From: Owenia fusiformis
Lineage: Eukaryota > Annelida > Polychaeta > Sabellida > Oweniidae
Length of the DNA stretch: 64,000 bases
Reading direction: 5' to 3'
Assembly (NCBI GenBank): GCA_903813345.2
Contig: CAIIXF020000002.1
Span: 34,924,109-34,988,108 of the forward strand
Positions 1-56,267 of this stretch are shown in pieces (position 1 is the stretch's first letter; every line of letters starts with the position of its first letter). The notes beneath the pieces are model-generated. The model was given only the letters and a program-made list of their open reading frames with translations, was not told the origin of the DNA and searched no databases. The position numbers were made by a program, and so were the translations under genes.

Positions 1-1094
1 TAGCAGTGAAGTTATTTGAACTGAATTAGAATCAAACAATCTTGAATATCGTAATGGTATAAATGTCTAAGACAAATGTTGTTCGACTTGTTATCGAATC
101 AAGATAGAACCTATAGAGAAAGAAAAAAATATGAAAGGATTAGGAGGAGATTACATGTCTTTGAATTCAAATGGCGAACTGAAATTACAATTATAAAATA
201 TTAGGATTGGTTTCCAAATAATGCGGTGAGGCAGGGGACAAGAGGCCATTAGACATACATGTAACTAACTTCCGTTGATGAATCCTCCTGTAAATAAGCA
301 TGACCAACCATAATATGAGTGAAAAATAACTAGCGTATGTAGTTAATTAAGATGCATACTACTCATAATATCATGTTTGCCCAGAACAAACCCATATTTA
401 TGTTATGTCACGTACGAGACACTTATTTTTTGTACCATATGCAAAGGCTTATTTTGGGAGTTGAATTTCCGGAGGATAATGGGGAAATGTCTGATGATAG
501 AGCTTATTATAGATGAACTAATATCATGTATAAATGAAAGATTTGGTAGCAAGGATGTAACGCTTGATTCGGATATTGTTAAATATCATATTCAATGATT
601 TCCATTACTATAGTTAAATGATTGTATTTATTGGACAACCATTATTACTGAAGGCTAAGCTAAATTCAAATATAAAGAAATCTAAAACATGAAGTAAAAA
701 GTACTCAGATCGTCTTTTCATGTTGCTTTTATACATTTAAAAAAAATTAAAATCGATGTAACATATTTACAGGTTTTAGTGGCTATGACCCCCAAGAGGG
801 AGTATTAGGTGCCACTTTTAATCGAATGTACCAGATGTACATATACTTCACATTGTATATAAACATATGCATTCTTCGTTTTATATAAAACCTGTTATTT
901 AAAACCAGACAGTGCCCAAAATATAGTATTTTCCAAATGAGAAATATAATCAATTTTTTTCGGAAATATACATTTTGTTCTTAGACATGTTTTGTAAAGA
1001 TTTCATTTTAATTTGTCCAATGAACTTTTGGTTTTAAGATTGTGATCATGGTTTCTAAAAGGTGAAGGAGTATTTGACAATGTGAGTTAGATCT
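1..1094. other. No gene recognised
   Basis: AT-rich sequence upstream of the first visible exon of gene A, presumably its first intron or 5' region. I see no signal-peptide exon with a phase-1 donor that I could defend, and no named repeat. Confidence 0.5.
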
Positions 1095-1821
1095 AAAGGA
1101 GCACGTAGGTTATCGCAAACAATTTCAAACGATTCTAACTTGAATTATGAATATTTTCTGATCATGAACATGGGTGTATCTTTTAGATCCATTCATTATC
1201 TTCAAGAAAAGTATATATAATGATCATTTAGTTAATCAGACCTAAGTGATATTGAAGGGGCAATGGACCAATGAACATACTTTTTCAAAAATGTTGACCC
1301 AATTTTCACCAAAAATGCAACCTATTATTACATTGTTGAATACGTAATTAGAATGTGCTTTGAGACATGTTCGATTTCCTAAAAGGAAAATTTGATTGCT
1401 CCAGGGACTTTAAAGAAATTCAATTTGGATGACCAAAATGAACTGAAACCAATGGATAGCATGGGATTTTTCAATGGAGAAATAACATGGGGAACACTTA
1501 TCTTAATGCAATTAAGTTTTTCTTTCAAGAACTATTTGATACATCAAAATAAAGAATAGTAATGCATTAAACATTGTAAAAAATGATTGCATTTTTGGTG
1601 AAAATGGGGTCAACATCTTCAAAATGGGGTCAAAAAGTGTGTTGATGGGTTAATTGCTAGTTAAATATCATCGAGTTTGTTTGAATTTATTATTACTGTG
1701 CATAATTTTCTTTGAGATAATGAATTGATCTAAAAGATAAACTTGTCTTCATTGTCAGAAAATAGTCATAATCCAAGATATAACCTTCTGAAATTGTTTG
1801 CGATAACCCACGTGCTCCTTT
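1095..1821. repeat. Fold-back (long inverted repeat) element
   Basis: The ends are inverted copies of AAAGGAGCACGT(A/G)GGTTATCG, continuing CAAACAATTTC. Inner segments are also inverted, for example TTTTCACCAAAAATGCAA against TTGCATTTTTGGTGAAAA. About 725 bp, non-coding, MITE-like. It ends just upstream of gene A exon 2. No clear target duplication. Confidence 0.75.
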
Positions 1822-2024
1822 GGTATATCAGGGATTTATTTTGCTTATGATTAATTACCTGAATTACGCTCTTATGTTTCTTATATACTGTGTTTTTGTA
1901 ATCATTTTGGTCATTCAACTCTTTGGACGATTGAAACGAGAAATTCCTTTATTTCATTATGAGATATTTTTACATCACGCTTCGCTTATTAATTTCTTAA
2001 ATCATTTTATTTTTTATTTTTCAG

Positions 2025-24129
<22,105 letters not shown>

Positions 24130-25118
24130 TCAAACACCGTGGTAAAGTCACGCATTGTGTTTTACCGTTTGCTGACTCCTGCTAATTGTTTTCAAGCATC
24201 TTTATTTTAAGAGCAAATTCACATTATATGTTATGTTCTGACAATATATCACATATTTTTTATTTGTAAACTTGCTTAATATTATGTGGGTGCTGTTTTG
24301 CACTACTTCAAGAGTAGTGGAATGTGTCGATGTGTGTATTTTCTCGTATTCTTTGCAAGGAATCTGAATATAATTTGAATTGTTCCATATATCTAAGTAA
24401 AACAGAATAAAAAGGAAGCATCTGAAAACACACCTTTTGAAAAAAAGTTATCCAAAATATCACATGAATGTTTTTTTTAATTGAGATCATTACTCCTAAA
24501 TAGTGTACAAATGATCATAGTTTGGGAGGCTGGGGAATTTTTTCATTTTCTTAGATTGTTCTTATTGTTGATGTGCTTTGCAATATGATTTGTTGGTACC
24601 CTGTGCTTGTATATCTATCTTTTCTCTCTATATGACTTCCCAAAATCAAGAAGGCTTTATCAAACAAATCTGAATATAAAAATCCATCTTGGGATATTTT
24701 CTATGAAGCTTATTTCAGTTTAGTTAAAAATACGCACATATATCATTTTTAAACATTCAGCAACATTTTGTTTAACATTCAAAATAATATCTGAGTTACT
24801 TCAATGTCATTGAGCAATTCAAAAAATCTCAATTAGCAGCAATGAATTAAAGTAGAAAACAATTGCTTTCACGTAGTTTAATAGAACACTCTTATAAAAA
24901 TAGTGCATCTCCTGCCTAATCACTTAACATATTTATCTATATTTGTCCCGATAATATCATATTGTACTGTAATCATGTTAAGATTTTGAAATATATTTAT
25001 GATAGTTTAAAGAATTTAATAACGTAAAACAATATTCAAAGGAAATTTATCTACAGGTTTGTGTCATCTTGTCAAAGATTATCGCCAAATACCGAGTAGT
25101 GGACCAAATTACACTTAA
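24130..25118. other. Gene A 3' UTR and flank
   Basis: Follows the gene A stop. Apart from a candidate AATAAA at 24406 it is AT-rich with no recognised feature. Confidence 0.45.
24406..24411 (+). terminator. Candidate polyadenylation signal of gene A
   Basis: AATAAA lies 277 bp after the gene A stop codon. It is the first canonical hexamer I noticed there. Without transcript data it is only a candidate. Confidence 0.3.
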
Positions 25119-25249
25119 TAGGGAGTTTAAGCTTGCATATTCAGTCGAAACGCCAACCTTTGCGTACCAATCGCCCATACAAATGCATCGCTTAAATATT
25201 TTCCGTTTACGTTTAGGATGTGAAACACATTGTAAGCTTAAACTCCCTA
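25119..25249. mobile_element. TA-flanked MITE-like element
   Basis: Inverted ends GGGAGTTTAAGCTT (25121 on) and AAGCTTAAACTCCC (to 25247), each flanked by TA. The 127-bp length and TA target fit a non-autonomous Tc1/mariner-type element. The short open frames inside are not convincing. Confidence 0.65.
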
Positions 25250-25342
25250 ATGTATAATTAAAGTTATGATTAGTTTCCATTTGTAAACCAAATATTAATT
25301 TTATTTTCAGTATATGTATTCACCACCTCAATATAAAGAGAC

Positions 25343-25600
25343 ATTGGGCTATAACACACACACCGAGGTGTAACAGAAACATTGGGCTATAACACACACA
25401 CCGAAGTGTAACAGAAACATTGGGCTATAACACCCACACACCGAGGTATAACAGAAACATTGGGCTATAACACACACACCGAGGTGTAACAGAAACATTG
25501 GGCTATAACACCCACACACCGAGGTATAACAGAAACATTGGGCCGTAACACACACCGAGGTGTAACAGAAACATTGGGCTGTAACACACACCGAGGTGTA
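25343..25600. repeat. Minisatellite of 35-39 bp units (about 7 copies)
   Basis: The unit reads ACATTGGGCTATAACACACA then CACCGAGGTGTAACAGAA, with CA-number variation. It lies downstream of gene A. Confidence 0.9.
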
Positions 25601-27924
25601 ACATTGACTGTGACAAACGCTCACTGAGGTGTTTTGTGATCAAAGCACACTGAGGTATTACGTGGACTATGATATACACACACTATCTTGTAATATGGCG
25701 TACAACATAGAGAAATCCAAGTGTACTGTACCTAGGTTACATCAAAAATTCTTGGTTACAACCTGTACTACACTGTAATACACACAGTACCTGTGACCAC
25801 TATAGTGCACTAGACTTATGTGTAAACTGAACTCAGATACGATAATGAAGTGTATAAAATTATAGAATTATATGAAAGAGATAAATGGAGGGCAAATTAT
25901 TATAATGGGAGATAAATTGTTATAAAAGAGATAATGGAGGGCAAATGTAGTATGAGCTCCAATAAAATACAGATAATTAGACGCAACACATTAATGTTAC
26001 TTAAAAATGTGTATTGATAAATGGCTCAAACGGAGAGGGTATCTGTAATGTATTTGTAAAAACTAACTGGTGTACTTCGATGGCCATTTGAGAATTTATC
26101 TCTCGTATTTATTTCATATGGTCTCCAAAAATGTACTTGTAGCTGAAACTGTCAGACAAATGAATGTTAACTAGGCACATCAAAAAGATGTACCCTATCG
26201 AGGCGTTCAATACTGAAGTTGTTCAGCGTTGAAGATGTATTAGTCCCGTAAAAACTGAGGTGAATATTTATTATTCCCATAATGTGTGCAAGAATTATCC
26301 ATTCAACAGTTTTAAGAACTGTGTTCTTTGCAATCGTTCAAACATATCATGATATTAAAACTATTAAACTATTGATACGTGTACATCAATCCAGTCAGTT
26401 TACAATTTACGCAGACTTTGCATTGTAAAGAGACTTTATGGACATTCTGTATATTCCAAATGTTGTAGGGGATATAGTAGGGTGTACCCAAACATTAACT
26501 GCCATTTATTTGATTTGAAACTCAATATGTCATTATTAAGTGATATCAACAATACCGAATATGAGCTTTCTTAGTTAAATTAAGTTAGCTATGATGTCAG
26601 TTTTATAACCTTTTACAGGAATCTAATTTGGTCTATTTTACATCACCATTTCCAAAATTTATTAACACAATTTAGTTCAAGTTCATTTCAATCTCACGAT
26701 AGATTACGTAGTATACATGTATTCTCATAATAGATCCAGAGCAGCTTAGGGCTTCAAATTAGCTGCGTTGGGAAAAGGTGAGAAACAATTTACCCAAAGC
26801 TTTTGAGACACCCTAAGAAAGCTTCTCCTTTATAATGGTATATTAACACCACATGGTGTATATGTTATCCCACCTTTGCCCCCGGCTGCTCAACTCTAAG
26901 AATTTGTAAATAGTAATTAAGTAAAACAGCAAAAGCAGAAATATAGAATTGTAAATAGTTTGAATAGAAACATGTTAAAACAAATAGAAATTGTATATAT
27001 TTGTAAATAATTTACGCTGCAAAGTTTAGACATTCATTGTTTATCCATTTTGGAACAATGATTTATCATAATATGTTATGTGTAATGTTGTCAAAGGTTC
27101 AAAGATGCAATGTATTTATAAATGTTTATGCATCATAGTAATAATGTTTGATCAGATAATAACTGGATTAACATCTCGTGAAGATTGAGGTTCACAGTTG
27201 ACAATCACATCATTTGAGTCTTATAATTGTAATAGCCATTGATACATTTCTATGTGTATATTGTAGTAACTGCGTTTACCTTTGATTATACTTTTGTGAT
27301 ATCACCTGTGAACACTCAACATGTTAATGTTATTACACCCAACTAAGGTAGCAACACAATAAAATGAGCTGCAGTTTATTTAAAAAATAGATGGTTGTAT
27401 CAAAAATCAAAAAATACATTCTTTTTCTATTGTTTTTAAAGAATGGAGACTTGGCAAACTATCAAAAACAACTTTGGCACAAATGATGATTGATAGTTTT
27501 CGATAGTTTCCATCCGGTAAAACGATATACAAATGTACATATACCCTTCTCTTGTTACTTTCCATCTTTAAATGCAAAACAATTTATTCATTTTGTGTTG
27601 CTATCTACATGATTGATCTAAGCTTACTTACATGTATTCTGGTCCATCCAAATACAAACAAAATCATGTTTTACACTGTACCTGACCTGTTACATGCAGT
27701 GTACAGAAGCTAGCAATACCTCCAGATGAATAGTCAATACAAAAGAAATACAATTTTCCAGATTGGATCATGGACCATTTACCTTTCATAAAAGTTAGTA
27801 CGGGGTTTCAATTAGATCAACAATTCGTCCTTGGTCTTAGGGAAATGATAGCCTCGGGCATATCGGTACTTGACTATTATTCCTCCTAATACACAAGACT
27901 CATTGTTTATCCATTAGATGTTCG
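25601..27924. other. Intergenic, nothing recognised
   Basis: AT-rich spacer between genes A and B. The start is a degenerate continuation of the CACACCGAGGT-type repeat. No coding signal seen. Confidence 0.5.
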
Positions 27925-28071
27925 TAATGCCTTGGTCACATTTGCTCCGATTTTCACTACGCCGCCCGGCAGATTGAGTATTTTGTTCAAAAATTGAATA
28001 GAAATTTGAACAAAACACTCAATCGGCCGGGCGCCGGCCGATGGATCGGAGCATATGTGACCCAGGCATTA
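27925..28071. mobile_element. Palindromic MITE-like element, copy 1
   Basis: The ends are inverted: TAATGCCTTGGTCACATTTG continuing CTCCGAT at the left, and the complement ATCGGAGCATATGTGACCCA continuing GGCATTA at the right. Inner GC-rich arms CGCCGGCCGATGG and TTGTTCAAA pairs make it nearly a full hairpin of 147 bp. The ends are TA. Confidence 0.75.
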
Positions 28072-28456
28072 CAGGTCACGGAATTACTAAGCTGACCACC
28101 CAACTGTGCTTGACGGTCCTATACAATCCAAACATCGTAATGCATACAACAGAATTTCTGTGAATTGTAATTGGTAATTGTGTCCTATGAAGTACTAAGA
28201 AGAGTAACAAGTGGTAATCGAGAGATTATGTGTTCTTATGTGTTCTTTACGTGCACCCTAATTGTAAAAGAGTAAATGAACAGAATAGTGTTAAGAATGT
28301 ATATTTGTCACTTCGTGTTTATAAGTTTGTATAAAGTACACTTGAGTTTAATCTTAATCGCTTAAAATGCTGTTCAACTTGTCGGTCCGTGATGCAGGTT
28401 GGCACCCTGGGGGTACGATGGCCAAGCAGGGATTACTTCACTGCATCATTGACAAC

Positions 28457-28533
28457 TAATGCCTGGGTCGCATTTGCTCTGATTCATCGGTCGGCGTCTC
28501 AATCGGCCAGGCGCAAATGTGACCCAGGCATTA
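28457..28533. mobile_element. Palindromic MITE-like element, copy 2 (short)
   Basis: Same TAATGCCTGGGTC...GACCCAGGCATTA ends as the copy about 400 bp upstream, but only 77 bp long. A deletion derivative of the same family. Confidence 0.7.
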
Positions 28534-29687
28534 GGTAAAATAGTTTGAATTCTCATAAGTACATACTTTGATACGTATGACTTACATTTTCCTTTTCGTT
28601 TCCAAACGTTTGTGAAAACTAGTGTAATTTATACACTTATTTTTAGGTGGCATTGCATTGTCATTATTTTTTTCCATAAAACTATGCATGCATGTAATTG
28701 GCTAAATACTAAAATATAACATTATTATATTATATAAAGTGCATGTTTGCATTAGCAGCACAATAAACATTTGTTATTTTGATCTCTAAAAGAGTCTTGT
28801 TCTCATTATAGGCTACTGTTAAGTGTTTACGATGACATGTAATATGATTAAGAACAGTGAATAAAAACGATAAGAAGAAAAGAATTGTATTACATTGTGC
28901 TTTCTATGCCGTAATGTTCCCATTGGAAATACTTTTTGAAAGACTTTAATAATACATATTATGTGTAGGGCGGGTGTCAAATAACGTCCATACTCTTTTA
29001 TTTGGAGATAACGTTTTCAACAATAGAAATATTTTGCAAAAAGATTTTCTGGATATGCAGGAATCAAATTTGCAATCGTCTCTGAAATAGGTTTATATAA
29101 ATCTTCAGTGGTTTCTGATCCGAATAAGAAAGAGTCAACATAGACTTAATGCCTAATCGAAAATGTACGGTTATATCTTAATTTATACAGAGATCATTCA
29201 GGAAGATTAGATGAACTGGTTCAACATCGAGGAAAATGGCATTCAGTAAGCCAAATTCAGCGTGATGATGTCCTGTTTATGGCCAGGAGGATTTCCAAAG
29301 TTTCAATCTGATTCTTAAAATGACATTAAAAAATAAGTTCTTAAATGTGTAGCCACAATCATGCATTACTCTTCCTTACCACAAATAAGATCTCGTAATA
29401 GCTTTCCTTGAAGTTGATTTAGTTTTTGATCATATTACTTAAATATTTGTATTGTGGTATTTCTTATATTCCACATCTGTCTGATATTAATTTCGAAATA
29501 AACCGAACGCCCTTGCTTGTGTTTTTCGGTGACAGACTGGATAATATGTTAATCTGGTACTATAATTTTGGTACAATACGTTACAAAATCTCTGTTTTAG
29601 AGCTGGACATTTTATGACTATCCATCCTGACAAATACTAATATGTGAGTTGATTTCGCGACTAATTAAGATAGGATACAAAAATCCA

Positions 29688-30090
29688 AAATTAAAGTTGT
29701 ACGATTTCTGGCAAAAATATTGATCAACCTGATAGATGTTTTTAATTTAAAGAGATATTGTCTGTAAAGGCTTAGAATATTTTTAAATATATATTTTAAA
29801 AATCACTGTCTTCTATCGTTTGCTCCGTTGGCAGCATATGACTGAAACTTTTCTCTAATTAGATACACATTCATATACAATTACATAATGTTTGAAAGAT
29901 AGATATCCTAAATTAAAGTTGTACGATTTCTGGCAAAAATATTCATCAACCTGATAGATGCTTTTAATTTAAAGAGATATTGCCTGTAAAGGCTTAGAAT
30001 ATTTTTAAGTATATATTTTAAAAATCACTGTCTTATATCGTGTGCTCCATTGGAAGCATATGACTAAAATTTTCTCTAATTAATATACAC
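29688..30090. repeat. Tandem duplication of a ~220-bp unit
   Basis: AAATTAAAGTTGTACGATTT begins both copies (29690 and 29914), which stay closely similar through AAAAATCACTGTCTT and TTTCTCTAATTA. The end of unit 1 (ATTACATAATGTTTGAAAGA, at 29880) is missing from unit 2 and reappears at 32070, so unit 2 seems to be split by the following block. Confidence 0.75.
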
Positions 30091-30159
30091 ATTTTTAGAA
30101 GACATCATACGGCTTTCATATATAACTAGACATGTAAATTGAACAAGTTCAATTTAAGA

Positions 30160-32069
30160 CTCCAGATTTAAAACTTTTTTTAAGCTAAGTCATCCAAAAT
30201 ACTGTAAGCTGAGCCATTCAGAATAAGCTGAGTCATCTAGAATACAGACATTTAGACAACTCTTAAGTAAGTTATCTTCGTCTCCATTGGCTTAACATGG
30301 GGATATCATAATATCGACTTTTCGAGACTTCAAACAACTATAACTATCTAACCAGAATTTGGGTCGAAATTTGGTTTGCAGATTCGAATTTCTGAGAAAA
30401 TTCTACTTTTGTGTTATAACTCATACATTAAATTTTGAGAACTTTTTGTGTTGACCTACTTTCCGGACGCCATTCCTCAAAATCGGTAAGAGTAATCAAA
30501 AAAGACAGTTACAATAATGAAAGGACTGTCTTTAAGCTACATGATGAAAGAAAGATAAAGGAATAACGACGAATAGTGTCAAAGATAATTGACATAACAT
30601 GGGATATCAAAATACCAATTTTTTAATTTTTCAAAACGCCATTACTTCCAAACCGAGTGTCGGATTGAAATTTGATTTGCAGATTCGGATTCCTGAGAAA
30701 ATTCTACCCTTAATTCATAACTCGTACGTTAAATTTGGAGAAACTTTCATGTTGACCTACTTTTCGGACACTATATCTCAAAAGTGGGTCAAAATACTTT
30801 CTGACGGCAAAAGGCTAACACTATCAGCACACTCTTTGCTACCTGTATCCAAAATTTTGAAGCAAATAATTAAAGTGTAGTGTCAGAATCGCAAAAATAA
30901 GTTAAAACTATAAATTTGACCTAGATTTTGACCTAGGCATTTTGGTGTCCAAATTGTGAAGCTAGCTAGCTTTTGAGGTCCCTTTCTTTTATAGGCTTTC
31001 ATTATGTAAAGCTGTACTTAGTCTATATCTCGTATTTTACACTTCAAAATAATCTTTTTCCCATTGCCATAACATGGGGCACCAAATTTAGCGATTTTTG
31101 AGCTTTCAAAACGACATAACTTCCGAACCAAAAGTCGGATTGAAATTTGGATTGCAGATTTGGATTCCTGAGAAAATTCTACCCTTAATTCATAACTCAT
31201 ACGTAAAATTTGGAGAACCTTTTAGTTTGACCTACTTTTCGGACACCATATCTCAAAAGTGGGTCAAAATACTTTTTGACGGCAAAAGGCTAACACTATA
31301 AGCACACTCTTGGCTACATGTATAAAAAATTTCGAAGAATATAATTAATCTGTAGTGTCAGAATCGCAAAAATAAGGAAAAACTTTGAATTTGACCTAGA
31401 TTTTGACCTAGGCATTTTGGTGTCCAAATTTTTATGAAAAGAAGGTCTTGTGGTCCCTTTCTTTTATGGGCTTCCATTATGTTTAGCTGTGCTTAGTCTA
31501 TATCTCGTATTTTACACTTCAAAAAAAATAATTTTCCCATTGAATTAGCACGGGGCACCAAATTTAGCGATTTTTGAATTTTCAAAACGCCATAACTTCT
31601 GAACCGGAAGTCAAATCGAAATTTGGTTTTCAGATTCGGAATCCTGAGAAAATTTCCTATAAGACTGATATCATGGACATTGGATTCGGAGAACTTTTTT
31701 TTGGACCTCGTTTTCGGACACTGATATCTCGAAATCGGTTTGAGATACCAAAAAACTAAATCGAACCTAGGTTTTCTACTTTTTTATGAGGAACACAATG
31801 AAAAAAACCCGGATCAAAAATATTGAAGGACGACAGAGATAATGGGAAAAAGTGACAAAGTACTGGATTTGACCTAGTTCTTGACCTTTGACCTAGATGA
31901 AAATTTGACCTAATTTCCCAGAAAGCCAGATACATTCCCTAGTTAACCATGTAGGTTGGATTAAGTAAGATGTTATAGTTGGAGAGAAAATCTGTTAGGA
32001 GGAAGAAAGAATAATAATAATAAGAAAACAGGCAAAAACAATAGACTCCAGATTTTCAATCTGGAGTCT
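30160..32069. repeat. Unknown interspersed repeat with about four degenerate ~470-bp units
   Basis: Units near 30330, 30600, 31080 and 31560 share TTCAAAACGCCATAACTTC, TTTGCAGATTCGGATTCC, TGAGAAAATTCTACCCTTAA and TTTTCGGACA. The block is framed by AGACTCCAGATTT at the left and a hairpin AGACTCCAGATTTTCAATCT then GGAGTCT at the right. It interrupts a tandem duplication. Short open frames inside are not supported as genes. Confidence 0.6.
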
Positions 32070-32095
32070 AATTACATAATGTTTGAAAGATAGAT

Positions 32096-33044
32096 AAGAT
32101 TGGAAGATCTAAAACGACTAAAAGCTTGATCCTTATACCCAAAAACATACAAAAGTTAGCATGCAATACAAAATAAAATAGATTCCTTACAACACTACGC
32201 TTTATTCCCATAACTACACTTGAGCATTTTTCGCTCTTATCTTAATAAACACAGTGCTACTTATAGGGGCGAGATAAACCTTCAGAACCACTAACAATAA
32301 TTGATGCATTATATCTGATTTGACAAATGAAGATGATGATCAGAGGAGAACCAACCTAATTAACTTGAAAATGGAACATGGGAAAAACATTACTCAGTTG
32401 TCAGCTTAATGTATGTACGTCCGCAAAGAAAATAGTTCGTATAGTTTCTATATCCTATATATTCACATATTACCAAAAGCTGACATAATTATTCAGCAGT
32501 AACTTCCCCCAATGCAGATTGCACTTTTCAGTGGTCGACTAATTGCAATTATTGGGATTTTGACATAGGTATTGATCTTTTAGCAAGCACTTCAATTATT
32601 CCAAAAAGAACTCCATAAAATGCCATATTGATAAATCAGAATTAAGAAAGTAGAAAAGCATCGAACAACTTAAGAGTAACTCCCTCTGAATCAATTACCA
32701 TAGCTAGCAGCTGGGATAAAGCCTCCCAGGACATGGGAGAATAGCTAATAGGAAGTAACATTCTAACGAAGGTAATAGCAAACTGATATCCAGGGAGAAT
32801 GATGAATTGACATGAATACGAAATCAAAAGAAAATTGACTTCAGATGCGCATGCGCCATAGATCGCCAACTTTAGAATTGCTATTTTGAAAAATGGATAC
32901 TGATGATGTTTTAATAGAAATCCGGTGGAAATGACAATCTTATAGAACACATGTGATGTGAGAAATTAAATAATCCAATAATTATGTGAACAGTGAAATT
33001 ACTCGTGGAATAGTGTGTAGATTAGAAGAAACATCGTCCCAAAA
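32096..33044. other. 5' flank of gene B
   Basis: Presumed promoter and 5' UTR of gene B. I see no TATA box or other element at a position I could defend. Confidence 0.35.
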
Positions 33045-55085
<22,041 letters not shown>

Positions 55086-55760
55086 CACCTTGTTGTGACG
55101 TCATGGTTGCTTGCGCTTTTGCTCACTACGTGGTTAGCATGTTCAGCTTTTATTCCTACCCGTGTATAGAATGTCAAATTATCTAAATTTGTGAATATCA
55201 TCATTTGTCATCATTCTGGTCTATTGAGTTTTCCATTTTTATTGCATATAGTGATTCCTCTGCACTAATTAGTTTTACATCATATCTAACTACTTCATAT
55301 AACCTCTCATTTTATTAAATATTTTGGGAGTTAACTCTTTGACATTTTATCCATGGGTTTTACCTTGCATCTATTAAATGCTTTTAGATATCGTTTGTAT
55401 ATTTTGCATGCTGTTTCTGCATATGAATCACTCACCATTGTGAGCATGAATGGCTGCTTCTCGTGTATTTCACATTTGCTACATGTATGGCTTGCTTTTA
55501 GAAAATATATTTATTGTTAGGTTTACTATGATTATTGCATAATGCGTCTAAAATATTACGTCAACAATACGAAATGTCCCACGACGTTTTACAGTCTTAC
55601 ACAGATCTTCGTTTGTAAAAGTATGCAACCTGATTTTTTGATGGCTGTTGCTGTTTTGATTTTAAATATTTTACGATGTACTGAGGTTTGCGATGTTTTG
55701 TTCTTCAAATGTTGCTCTTTGCGTTTTATCATTCAATGTACGGTGCAAAGTGTTAGGGTT
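55086..55760. other. Gene B 3' UTR and flank
   Basis: Follows the gene B stop. I found no AATAAA in this stretch; one at 56971 is a distant candidate. No other feature. Confidence 0.4.
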
Positions 55761-56267
55761 TTATGTCACCACCAAAAAGTGGTGACATATTGTAATGGTC
55801 TCAATTTTTGTGACGGCGGTTGGGGATCAGTGGGCTGCGGTTGGTGGTTGGCGGGCGTCTGAAACAATTCTTACAACTTGCAATAACTTAACAAATACTG
55901 TTTAGACTGACTTCAATTTATTTCGAAATCATCTACACGTTTTCTGAAGTTCAAATCTGACTTTAGATTTAAGATGTGACCTACAACGACCTCCTGGAAG
56001 TAAAAAAGGTTATCTACAAGTCAATCATCTACAAGTCCTCAAAAGTTCAATTCAGACTATAGATTTGAAATTGACCTTCAATGACCTTCTCAAGGTCAAA
56101 AAAGTATTTCCCCAACTTGCCTCAAATTGACCATTTCATTTCATTTCAAGTTCTCAGAATGTCAAATCTGACTTTAGATTTGAGATTTGACCTTCAAAGA
56201 TGACATTCTTAAGGTCAAATATTGTGAGCAACTAGGTGGTGACATTTTGCCATGTTAATGCCTTGTG
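55761..56267. repeat. Hairpin-ended interspersed repeat, copy 2
   Basis: It starts with a near-perfect hairpin, GTCACCACCAAAAAGTGGTG then ACATATTG, and ends GGTGGTGACATTTTGCCATG then TTAATGCCTTG. The interior shares the TTGACCTTCAATGACCTTCT blocks with the copy at 45191. It lies downstream of gene B. Confidence 0.75.

Noticed and set aside
1820-2024. In-frame extension upstream of gene A exon 2 with a hydrophobic stretch that could pass for a signal peptide
   Set aside because: A strong acceptor sits at 2024, and gene B shows that this exon is spliced from a separate signal exon in the same phase.
25349-25624. Minus-strand open frame rich in CYTSVC repeats
   Set aside because: Translation of the CACACCGAGGT minisatellite; no gene context.
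30599-31759. Three related short plus-strand frames (FQNAITSEPEV-type)
   Set aside because: They are copies of one degenerate repeat unit, broken differently in each; no family recognised, so I treat them as non-coding.
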